NCBI RefSeq assembly: GCF_003604215.1
Contig: NZ_QXGS01000030.1
Location: 1 to 36,239 of the forward strand
Source of the DNA: Teichococcus vastitatis
GTDB taxonomy: Bacteria > Pseudomonadota > Alphaproteobacteria > Acetobacterales > Acetobacteraceae
Length of the DNA: 36,239 nucleotides
Direction of reading: 5' to 3'
Shown here in pieces: positions 1 to 7,036 of the stretch (its first letter is position 1; each line of letters begins with the position of its first letter). The notes beneath the pieces were generated by a model that was not told the origin of the DNA, made no database searches, and was given only the letters and a program-made list of their open reading frames with translations. A program made the translations under genes and the position numbers.

Positions 1-87
1 CACGCCAGCCTCAGCCAAACCAACATCACCGCCTGATCCACAACACCCATCCCTACAACAAGAAAAAAACAGCAATCGCCAACATGT

Positions 88-669
88 TCAGGATCGGGAA
101 AAGCCCCCCCACTCTTCTCTGATCTTGTCTGTTTGTACTTTCAGTTCGGCTTCGCGGGCGATCTCGTCATTGAAGCCCATCTTCTGAAAATCCACCATGC
201 GCGTCGGGTAGAGAATGCCATCCAGATGATCATTCTCATGCTGGACAACACCGGCATGAAATCCCTCGACTTCTGCCGAAACCATTTGCCCATTGCAGTT
301 CAATCCCGTGTAGCGGATCCGCTTGTAACGCGGCACCGCTGCCCTCAACCCGGGAATGGAGAGGCAGCCCTCCCACCGAAGATGTTTCTCCTCCCCGACG
401 GGCTCGACCTGCGGATTGATCAAGACGGTGTTGCCGACCACGATATCATCGGCAGCCCCGCTGGTTCGATTCTGAAGCACCCGGAAGACGAACAGGCGCA
501 GCGGCACGTGGACCTGCGGAGCCGCCAGGCCTGCGCCTGGAGCATCCTCCATTGTCTGGAACATGTCATGGACCAAACGCCGGATCTCTGGAGCACCGGG
601 GTCGGAGACAGGAGCGCATTGTTCCAACAAAATCGGGTGGCCCATCCGGGCAATCTTCAGAATGGTCAT
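88..669 (-). CDS. def: Peptide deformylase
   Basis: Removes the formyl group from the N-terminal methionine of new proteins, a cytosolic metal-dependent step. The 193-residue protein has all three family motifs in order: GAGLAAPQ, EGCLS (metal-ligand Cys) and QHENDH (HExxH-type ligands and catalytic Glu). The length is slightly above the usual 165-190 residues because of a charged C-terminal tail. The ATG at 669 is chosen because a GGAGG lies five bases upstream (675-679); a TTG one codon earlier is too close to it. No fmt or other usual def partner is visible next to it, so this may be one of several deformylase copies, which are common in Alphaproteobacteria. The family call is secure; whether it is the housekeeping copy is not known. 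Confidence 0.95.
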   Translation of the reverse strand: MTILKIARMGHPILLEQCAPVSDPGAPEIRRLVHDMFQTMEDAPGAGLAAPQVHVPLRLFVFRVLQNRTSGAADDIVVGNTVLINPQVEPVGEEKHLRWEGCLSIPGLRAAVPRYKRIRYTGLNCNGQMVSAEVEGFHAGVVQHENDHLDGILYPTRMVDFQKMGFNDEIAREAELKVQTDKIREEWGGFSRS

Positions 670-1141
670 CAAGGCCTCCGATCGAGAAGAATAAGCGTTG
701 GCTCAGGCAGACAGCGTGCTGTCCATCCTCGCCCGCGGCAACACGTCTCGCAACTCGAGTTGGAACGGAAAAGCTTACGCTCCGGCTGAATCGTTTGATC
801 AGCGACGTGGCGGTATCCTTCTCCGCGCCCGATGCCGAGCCCTCCAGCGGTTCGACTTGTCGACCATGAAGCTCATCTTATCCGAGAAAACACGGCTTCT
901 GTCGGATGCGGATCAGGAGGCATGCTGGCCACCAAGCCAGATCGAGGGCACCATCGATGCGGGTGCGGGCCGAGGATCCTATCGCTAGCAAGCCGCGCCA
1001 TCACTCCGCCTCCGCGTCATCGGAGAACCATCCTCACCAGCCTCCGACTCCAGGGCTCCCCCTGGCCGCCTCGGTGCCTTCCACGGCAATGCTGACCGGA
1101 CTGGCGAGGCCGGAAACCGTGGCAACAATCCGCGTATGCTA
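670..1141. other. Region without a supportable gene
   Basis: This stretch lies upstream of def on the minus strand and beyond the 3' end of the next small gene. Open frames exist on the plus strand but are short, arginine/proline-rich and resemble no family, as expected for non-coding GC-rich DNA. It should hold the def promoter, but I see no clear -35/-10 pair. Confidence 0.5.
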
Positions 1142-1366
1142 TCAGGTTACACCAGCGGCCGGATGAGTCCTCCCCATTTGCCATTGCTTCTGCACTTCCT
1201 CATTCACCGAGGCTGCTGTCTGACCTGGAGCCACGACCACCACGGCTCCGTTCAGGCGGAACCGGTAGGCTTTCTGGTGGCGGTTGGCCTTGTCAACGCA
1301 CCGAGCGATAACATGGGGCAGGTAGTCGGTCTCCGACGTGCTGTAATCCTCGATCTGATGGTCCAT
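1142..1366 (-). CDS. Small hypothetical protein
   Basis: A 74-residue protein of unknown function. It has ordinary soluble-protein composition, a histidine/aspartate-rich start (MDHQIEDY) and a short hydrophobic strand (GAVVVVAPGQ) in the middle; no signal peptide or membrane segment is visible. The ATG at 1366 is preferred over one four codons upstream because a purine-rich GGGGGAG (1370-1376) sits just before it. It is on the opposite strand to the large operon that begins at 1908. I do not recognise the family. The good ribosome-binding site and normal amino-acid mix are the only evidence that it is real. Confidence 0.5.
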   Translation of the reverse strand: MDHQIEDYSTSETDYLPHVIARCVDKANRHQKAYRFRLNGAVVVVAPGQTAASVNEEVQKQWQMGRTHPAAGVT

Positions 1367-1766
1367 TTTCTCCCCCATTTTCTGGTTGCATTAACCCTAG
1401 CGGGGATAGGGCGGCGAGGTCATCCCAAACTTCATGATCCGAGGGATCAGTGATGCTGCCGCCAAGCTTGAGCCATTCCTCCTTCGAAATACGATGTGGC
1501 AAAGCTTGGAGAAATGTACCCTCGTTACCCGGATCCAATGGTTCCTGACCTTTCCAGATCAAGCTTGACTTGATGCCCCGTCGCGACACGTGCCTCCTGG
1601 CCAAGGAGCGTCCTCTCTCCAGCGGTGAGGTTTGGCTCTGCGACGAAAGTTTCGGCTTCCATAGAAGCTGGTACTCGGTCAAAGCATCGCAATGGCGGTC
1701 GGAAAGGGCATCACTCATCCGCATCGTCGCAAAACTGCAGCAAAGAGCGACTGTGCTCTCCGCCAT
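1293..1766 (-). CDS. Doubtful hypothetical protein
   Basis: An open frame of 157 codons on the minus strand whose 3' end overlaps the start of the small gene at 1142-1366 by 74 bases. The middle and C-terminal thirds contain reasonably protein-like stretches (for example KEEWLKLGG and DHEVWDDLAAL). The N-terminus lacks an obvious ribosome-binding site, and the last 25 residues read like out-of-frame sequence. A shorter form starting at an internal ATG (1724) is possible. I recognise no family. It may be a decayed gene or spurious; it is listed only because nothing else explains 1379-1766. Confidence 0.25.
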   Translation of the reverse strand: MAESTVALCCSFATMRMSDALSDRHCDALTEYQLLWKPKLSSQSQTSPLERGRSLARRHVSRRGIKSSLIWKGQEPLDPGNEGTFLQALPHRISKEEWLKLGGSITDPSDHEVWDDLAALSPLGLMQPENGGENGPSDRGLQHVGDRLPAPCYRSVR

Positions 1767-1843
1767 GATGGTTTTGCGAACAGGGCGTCAGGTGCACTGC
1801 TCCTGAGACATGCTCCAACCTCGCATCTGCAGCAATCTACACA

Positions 1844-1870
1844 GGTTTGTGATTGGCAGGATCTCAAACC
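1844..1870 (+). promoter_or_regulatory. Inverted repeat ahead of the inositol-phosphate synthase operon
   Basis: GGTTTG (1844-1849) and CAAACC (1865-1870) are perfect inverted half-sites, 21 bases from start to start (about two helical turns), ending 37 bases before the ATG of the first operon gene. This geometry would suit a dimeric regulator, but six-base arms also arise by chance. No regulator gene lies beside the operon. Confidence 0.3.
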
Positions 1871-1907
1871 GCACTCAGTTCCAGTTCCACCGGGTTGGGA
1901 AGGCAAA

Positions 1908-3104
1908 ATGTCCACAAGTGTTGCACCGCGCAAATTGGGTGTCGCAATCGTTGGCCTTGGCGGAGCCGTCGCGACCACTGCGGTCGCTGGTATCGAGGTG
2001 CTTAAGAAGGGCAGCAATAAGATCGAAGGCCTGCCACTGGCCGACGCCAATATCTCGGGCATGGTCGACTACCGCGACATGGTGTTCGGCGGCTGGGACC
2101 TGAATGGGGCTGATCTCTCAACGGCTGCCGGTGAACACCGAGTCCTGAATGAAACGCAACTGGCCGAGACAGGTGAAGCCTTGTCTGCGATCCGGCCGTG
2201 GCCAGCGGTGGGTAGCGGTGCATTCTGCCGCGGCATCGATGGTGCGAATAAGCACGAGGCGCCTGGCCACCGCGCCGCAGTGGCCGCAATCGCTGATGAT
2301 CTCCGCCGCTTCAAGCAGGACAGCGGCGCGGACAACGTCGTTATGGTGAACCTCGCTTCAACAGAGCGCACGCCCGTCGATGAAGGAACATTGAATTCGC
2401 TCGACGCCTTCGAGCGAGCCCTGGATCGCGACGATCCGGGCATTGGGCCGGCCATGCTCTACGCTTATGCCGCCATCGAGGCGGGTGTTCCCTACGGCAA
2501 CTTCACGCCTTCTCTTGCCGCAGATGCTCCCGCGCTGAAGGAATTCGCCAAGCGCAGGAACATTCCCGTTGCCGGCAAGGATGGCAAAACGGGCCAGACC
2601 ATGATGAAGACGGTTCTGGCGCCGGCACTTCGTGCACGTGCCCTGCACGTCGATGGCTGGTTCAGCACAAATATCCTCGGCAACCGTGATGGTGAAGCCC
2701 TGCGCGACCCGGACAGCCTGCAGTCCAAACTCGACACCAAGGGTTCCGTGCTCGACAGCATCCTCGGATATCATGTGGAAGACCATCTGGTCGATATTCG
2801 GTATTACAAGCCGCGGGGCGACGACAAGGAAGCCTGGGACAATATCGATATCTCGGGCTTCCTAGGCCATCGGATGCAGATCAAGGTGAATTTTCTGTGC
2901 AAGGACAGCGTGCTCGCGGCACCGCTCGCGCTGGAGATCGCCCGCGTGCTTGACCTCGCACAACAGCGCGGCGATGGCGGCGTCCAGGAGCAACTTTCGA
3001 TCTTCTTCAAGGCTCCCATGGTGGCGAATGGCCACGCGCCGGAGCATGCTTTTCACACGCAGGAAAAGATGCTGATGGATTGGCTGGGCGCCCCCTCCCT
3101 CTGA
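1908..3104 (+). CDS. ino1: Inositol-3-phosphate synthase
   Basis: Converts glucose-6-phosphate to myo-inositol phosphate by an NAD-dependent oxidation, aldol cyclisation and reduction in the cytosol. The 398-residue protein shows the N-terminal dinucleotide-binding loop (GLGGAVATTAV), the family motif NFTPS, the catalytic-loop signature GKDGKTGQT (residues 223-231) and NILGNRDG. The length fits the shorter prokaryotic form rather than the roughly 510-residue eukaryotic form. The frame is open further upstream, but the ATG at 1908 begins the conserved region and is preceded by GGGAAGG. It is the first gene of a thirteen-gene run; the next starts 29 bases after its stop. Its position suggests that inositol phosphate is the entry metabolite for the cluster's product. 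Inositol synthesis is uncommon in Proteobacteria, which supports a specialised role. Confidence 0.93.
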   Translation: MSTSVAPRKLGVAIVGLGGAVATTAVAGIEVLKKGSNKIEGLPLADANISGMVDYRDMVFGGWDLNGADLSTAAGEHRVLNETQLAETGEALSAIRPWPAVGSGAFCRGIDGANKHEAPGHRAAVAAIADDLRRFKQDSGADNVVMVNLASTERTPVDEGTLNSLDAFERALDRDDPGIGPAMLYAYAAIEAGVPYGNFTPSLAADAPALKEFAKRRNIPVAGKDGKTGQTMMKTVLAPALRARALHVDGWFSTNILGNRDGEALRDPDSLQSKLDTKGSVLDSILGYHVEDHLVDIRYYKPRGDDKEAWDNIDISGFLGHRMQIKVNFLCKDSVLAAPLALEIARVLDLAQQRGDGGVQEQLSIFFKAPMVANGHAPEHAFHTQEKMLMDWLGAPSL

Positions 3105-3133
3105 CCGTCATGCGGGATAACCGGGGAGTCTCG

Positions 3134-4042
3134 ATGATGACTAGCAGTGCTGTCGCGACGCCGTTGGATTTGGATCTCCTGCGCGAACTTGGGGATCTGA
3201 AGCGGATTCGATCCGCGCAGGCAAGTGGCTCGATTGCCGAGCGCCTCTTCTTGCAGGCCTGGGCGGCGCTGCAGAATGGCTTGCCCACGACGGAGGTTTG
3301 TTTTGCCATCGTGCGGGCTGCCCTGTCCGCAACCCGGCTGGGAGACATAGACGCCGGGTTGCTGACGCGCCTCGGCCTGAGCGGATGGGAGGCCGCGGAG
3401 ATCCTCCGCCGGGCCCTGGACGAGGCCGGCTCAGACCTCGATGCGGGACTCCGTGCTGCACTCGTCTCCGCAGTTTCCCTTCCGGACACAACAAGCCCGA
3501 CGCTGTCCTTCGCACTCAGGCTGACCCGGCAGCCACGTGCCGGCGTGACCTGTCCGGGCAAGCCACGGGTGATGCTGGAGCCGCCGGAAAATCACGCTGA
3601 ACATTGCTTGGTGGTGGCGGTTTACGGTGTTGTCCTCGCGGCGCGATACGGCGCGAAACCCGAAACCGTATTTCTGGCATCGCTCGCGCATCATCTGCAT
3701 AACGCGGAGATTCCGGATTCCGGCTTTGCTGGGGAAGTGTTGCTCGGCGGGCACCTGGACTCGTTGTTCGATATGGCCACGCGGAATGCGCTTGCGGAGC
3801 TTCCGCCCGTCCTTGCCGCTCATGTCGAGGCGGCACGCAAAATCTTGCCTGACGCCGAAACGCCGGAAGGCCAAGCCTTCCATGCCGCCGATACGCTGGA
3901 CCGCGTCCTGGAGATCGAACAGCATCTTCGCGCAGGCCGAACAACCATGCATCAGGTGCTCCATGAGATGCGTCTGGTGCATGAGGGAGCGGTGAAGTCG
4001 TTCCAGGACGCCCTGCTGACCGAGGCCGGGCTGCAGTCCTGA
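3134..4042 (+). CDS. HD-like (metal-dependent phosphohydrolase fold) protein with variant HH motif
   Basis: A 302-residue protein with an all-helical N-terminal half of unknown role and a C-terminal region that fits the HD fold. Candidate ligands are E152/H154/H157 (PENHAEH), H186-H187 and H189 (AHHLHNAEIPDSGF), and H250/D253/D256 (HAADTLDRV). The usual His-Asp doublet reads His-His, so the metal site must differ from a standard HD phosphohydrolase. The HD superfamily also includes mixed-valent diiron oxygenases such as myo-inositol oxygenase and PhnZ; given the neighbouring inositol synthase that is possible, but not shown. The ATG at 3134 has GGGGAG five bases upstream. Its TGA overlaps the next ATG (TGATG), implying translational coupling. 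The fold is moderately secure; substrate and reaction are unknown. Confidence 0.7.
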   Translation: MMTSSAVATPLDLDLLRELGDLKRIRSAQASGSIAERLFLQAWAALQNGLPTTEVCFAIVRAALSATRLGDIDAGLLTRLGLSGWEAAEILRRALDEAGSDLDAGLRAALVSAVSLPDTTSPTLSFALRLTRQPRAGVTCPGKPRVMLEPPENHAEHCLVVAVYGVVLAARYGAKPETVFLASLAHHLHNAEIPDSGFAGEVLLGGHLDSLFDMATRNALAELPPVLAAHVEAARKILPDAETPEGQAFHAADTLDRVLEIEQHLRAGRTTMHQVLHEMRLVHEGAVKSFQDALLTEAGLQS

Positions 4043-5148
4043 TGCGCCGGGACACACCTCATTCCATGATCGATGCCGCCGGGGAACGCTGGCCGGTGAT
4101 CGACGACGTTGTGTTCGCCCGCGCATCCCGGCGTGATCTGGCACGCACCGCCCTGGCCCTGCTGGACAACGGCTCCTGGCATGAGGCGCTGATTCTGTTG
4201 CTGGCCGACCAGGATGATTGGTGGACCGGGCCCACCGCCGATCCTGCGGCGTTGCGGCAACTCGTCGAGGCGCAAGACAGCCTGAGCCTGCGGCAGGCAA
4301 TGCAGCTACTGTCCTGGGGGCCGGTCGCGGACTACTTCGCCCATCGCTGGAGCGACCCGACCTTCGTCGCCGGTATCGCCCTGATGGAAGCCCATTGGGA
4401 CGAGCCGCGCACGGCTTTCGAGCTGGCGTGCGGCATCGGTCACTACCTCCGCGTGCTGGCGTCGCGAGGCGTCGTGGCCACCGGAGCGGATGTCGTGTTT
4501 GCCAAGCTGTGGGTCGCGCGCCACTGGATCGCTCCCGCGGCCGAGCTGATCTGCCTGGACGCGGCCCTGCATCCCTGGCCCACGATGGCCGATCGACGCT
4601 TCGATCTCGTGGCCTGCCATGACGCCTTCTATTTCTTGGAGCCGAAGGACGTGATCGTGGCGCAGTTGCGGCGCATGTCGGAAGACGGCGTTCTCGTCAT
4701 CGGGCATGTGCATAACCGGGAATGGCCGAACCTTTCGGCCGGCGCCGCCCTGACGGCATCGGAACTCAGGGCGATGCTGCCCGACGCCCTGATCTATGAT
4801 GACGCGGAACTGACGCGCACCGCCCTGCGCCGCGACATACCGAAACCTTCCCCGCCGCAGGATCTTCGCGGGGTGGAAGCATTTTCCGTGGCACTGGGCC
4901 GGAAGGTCGGCCGGCCCGGGGCCGCCAGTGGCCACCTCGCCTTGCCCTTGCCCGGAACCAAGCTGCGCCGAAACCCTCTCTATCAGAATGGTGCCGTGGT
5001 CTGGCCGTCGGATCGCTACGCGCAGGAATACGGGCCCAGGGCTACCTACCCGCCCGCCACGGCCTGTCCTGCCGAGGCAGTGGCCTCGGAAGCCACGGCG
5101 CAGCTGGTGCTCAGTCGCGAAATGCTTGATCTGCCGGATCGTTGGTGA
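4042..5148 (+). CDS. Class I SAM-dependent methyltransferase-like protein
   Basis: A 368-residue cytosolic protein. After about 120 helical residues comes a Rossmann-type methyltransferase core. Motif I is ELACGIGH (127-134), followed by a strand ending in Asp150 that could bind the ribose of SAM. FDLVACHDAFYFL corresponds to the motif IV region. The C-terminal 90 residues or so are proline-rich and outside the core, ending in LPDRW. The acceptor is unknown; it could be a hydroxyl or amine of the inositol-sugar product, or the protein could bind SAM non-catalytically. It is coupled to both neighbours by TGATG overlaps, so it belongs to the operon. The fold call is good; the substrate is inference. 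Confidence 0.75.
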   Translation: MRRDTPHSMIDAAGERWPVIDDVVFARASRRDLARTALALLDNGSWHEALILLLADQDDWWTGPTADPAALRQLVEAQDSLSLRQAMQLLSWGPVADYFAHRWSDPTFVAGIALMEAHWDEPRTAFELACGIGHYLRVLASRGVVATGADVVFAKLWVARHWIAPAAELICLDAALHPWPTMADRRFDLVACHDAFYFLEPKDVIVAQLRRMSEDGVLVIGHVHNREWPNLSAGAALTASELRAMLPDALIYDDAELTRTALRRDIPKPSPPQDLRGVEAFSVALGRKVGRPGAASGHLALPLPGTKLRRNPLYQNGAVVWPSDRYAQEYGPRATYPPATACPAEAVASEATAQLVLSREMLDLPDRW

Positions 5149-6185
5149 TGGACCGGAGCCAGCATCGCGGAGGCCCGCTGGGCTGGGGCATCGTCGGGTT
5201 CGGCTGGGTGGCGCGGGATCATGCCGCTCCAGCGATGGTGGCGGCAGGGCACGTCGTCAGGGCCGTCTGCGATCCGATGCCGGCGGCCCGGCTGTCCGCT
5301 CGCAACCGCCTGGACCCCGCCGGCGGCGTGCATGAAACCCTGACGCCTCTGCTCACCGACCCCGGAGTGGAGGCGATCTACGTCGCAACGCCCAATCACC
5401 TGCACCGCGACGCCGTGCAAGCCATTGCCGCGGCCGGCAAGCCGATCCTGTGCGAGAAGCCTATGGCGGCCTCGCTCGACGATGCAGAAGCCATGGCCGC
5501 GACCGTGGGCCGCTCCAGGATCATCTATGGAACCGCCTTCGACCAGCGCCACCACCCGGCCCATGCCGTGATGCGGGACGCCTTGGGGGACGGGCTCATC
5601 GGCACGCCGACGGCGATCCGCATTGTCTATGCCTGCTGGCTCGACGCGGGCTGGAGCATCACCGGGGAAGGCGACAACTGGCGCGCCGATCCGTCGCGCG
5701 CCGGCGGCGGCGCCCTGATGGACCTTGCTCCACATGGACTGGACCTCGTGGAATTCCTCCTCGGCGAACCGGTGGAGGAGATCGCCGCGCTGACGCAGCG
5801 CCGCGTGCAGTCCTATGCGGTGGATGACGGCGCGCTGATCATCGGGCGAACCGTCTCCGGCGTGCTGGCGCAGCTGCACGTCGCCTATAATTGTCCCGAT
5901 GCCCTGCCGCGCCGCCGACTGGAGGTGTTAGGCGGCACCGGCCAGCTCCTGGCGGACAACACGATGGGGCAGGATGCCGGCGGCAGCATCACCTGGATCA
6001 ACGCTGCCGGGGTGGCCAGAGCCCTGAACTTCGAAGGCGCGGCGGAATCGCCGTTCACGCGCCAGATGTCCGCCTTCGCCCACGCCGTCCGCACTGGCGA
6101 CAGTGCTGGATTCAATGTCGCGCGTGACCTGCACACCATGCGCCTGCTGCACCGCGCCTATGCCGGAGACCCTTCATGCCGCTGA
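5148..6185 (+). CDS. Gfo/Idh/MocA-family oxidoreductase
   Basis: A 345-residue NAD(P)-dependent sugar or cyclitol dehydrogenase. The N-terminal Rossmann fold has GIVGFGWVA, then YVATPNHLH, and the family signature CEKPMA (residues 102-107) with the conserved Lys-Pro. The C-terminal half fits the usual alpha/beta domain, with GGGALMDLAPHGLDL carrying the Asp and His usually found at the active site. Members oxidise a sugar or inositol hydroxyl to a ketone, or reduce it; the family includes inositol 2-dehydrogenase. Beside an inositol synthase and a TIM-barrel isomerase, an IolG-like role is a reasonable inference. The ATG at 5148 shares its first base with the upstream stop; a TTG six bases earlier is less likely. 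Its last 10 bases overlap the next gene. Confidence 0.88.
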   Translation: MDRSQHRGGPLGWGIVGFGWVARDHAAPAMVAAGHVVRAVCDPMPAARLSARNRLDPAGGVHETLTPLLTDPGVEAIYVATPNHLHRDAVQAIAAAGKPILCEKPMAASLDDAEAMAATVGRSRIIYGTAFDQRHHPAHAVMRDALGDGLIGTPTAIRIVYACWLDAGWSITGEGDNWRADPSRAGGGALMDLAPHGLDLVEFLLGEPVEEIAALTQRRVQSYAVDDGALIIGRTVSGVLAQLHVAYNCPDALPRRRLEVLGGTGQLLADNTMGQDAGGSITWINAAGVARALNFEGAAESPFTRQMSAFAHAVRTGDSAGFNVARDLHTMRLLHRAYAGDPSCR

Positions 6186-7036
6186 TCCCCTGGGCCTGCG
6201 CCAATTGCGGCTTTTGGCAGAAGCATTTCCAGCCGAGCTCCTGCGCCATCTGCGATGATACGCGCAATGACCTGCCGCATGATGGCTGGCGCTTCCTGCG
6301 CGAGGAGGAGGTCGCAGCATCCGTCACCGGTTCCTGGAAGCAGTTGGGACGCGATCTGGTGGCCTTCTCCACCGCGCCGCCCTTCGGCCTGAATGGCACC
6401 GGGTGGCTGTTGCTGCATCCCGACGGCAACACCGCCTTCGAGGCCGCGCCCTATTACACGCCGCCGATGCTGGAGGAGATCCGCCGCCTCGGCGGCATCC
6501 GCTTCCTGGCAGCATCGCATTGCCACGGCTATGGCGCGCTGTGGCAGTTGCAGGACGTGTTCCAGCCGGAGGTCATGGCGATCCAGAAGGAGGACCTGCG
6601 CATGACCAAGGCGTTCCGTGTCACCTGGCCCTATGATGACGCGCTGGAACTGCGGCCCGGGCAGACGCTGCTGCATGTCGGCGGTCATTACGAGGGCCAG
6701 GCGGTGCTGCACGACGAGCGCCGGCGGATCCTGTTCTGCGGCGATGCCTTCAAGGTGGACCAGGACGAGACGGGTGAGAACCTCGCAGTCTCCACGCACA
6801 AGGCATTCCACAAGGACATTCCGCTTTCCCCCAACGAGGTGAGGAAGTACCGGGACGTCATCGGCGCGCTCGACTTCGATACCGTGTGCACGCCCTTCGA
6901 ATATGCGCCCGGCATCACCACCGACATGGCTGTCGCCGTTCTCGACGACCAGCTGCGCGGACCACCGGGCGTGCGGCACATCCCGGTCGACGAGTTGACG
7001 ATGAAGCGCCGCGGCAGCAAGGACATGCATTCATGA
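6176..7036 (+). CDS. MBL-fold protein with N-terminal zinc ribbon
   Basis: A 286-residue protein. The first 30 residues hold four cysteines (C8, C11, C23, C26) spaced as a zinc ribbon or rubredoxin-like knuckle. A metallo-beta-lactamase-like domain follows. Apparent metal ligands are H115 and H117 (SHCHGYG), H171 (GGHYEGQ) and D190 (CGDAF). The classical HxHxDH motif is cut to HCHGYG, so the second metal site lacks its Asp and His. Such a protein could be a one-metal hydrolase, or an iron or flavodiiron-related enzyme with an altered site; the reaction is unknown. Its start overlaps the upstream gene by 10 bases and its stop overlaps the next ATG (ATGA). The MBL assignment rests on the order H-x-H, GGH, GDAF and is fairly good. 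Confidence 0.7.
   Translation: MPLIPWACANCGFWQKHFQPSSCAICDDTRNDLPHDGWRFLREEEVAASVTGSWKQLGRDLVAFSTAPPFGLNGTGWLLLHPDGNTAFEAAPYYTPPMLEEIRRLGGIRFLAASHCHGYGALWQLQDVFQPEVMAIQKEDLRMTKAFRVTWPYDDALELRPGQTLLHVGGHYEGQAVLHDERRRILFCGDAFKVDQDETGENLAVSTHKAFHKDIPLSPNEVRKYRDVIGALDFDTVCTPFEYAPGITTDMAVAVLDDQLRGPPGVRHIPVDELTMKRRGSKDMHS

Noticed and set aside
53-87. A T-rich tract downstream of def on the minus strand, suggesting a terminator
   Set aside because: No convincing GC-rich stem precedes it; only short self-complementary bits such as AACATGTT.
1692-1907. An N-terminal extension of inositol-phosphate synthase by 72 codons
   Set aside because: The extension is Arg/His/Ser-rich and unconserved in character; the ATG at 1908 has a good ribosome-binding site and begins the Rossmann fold.
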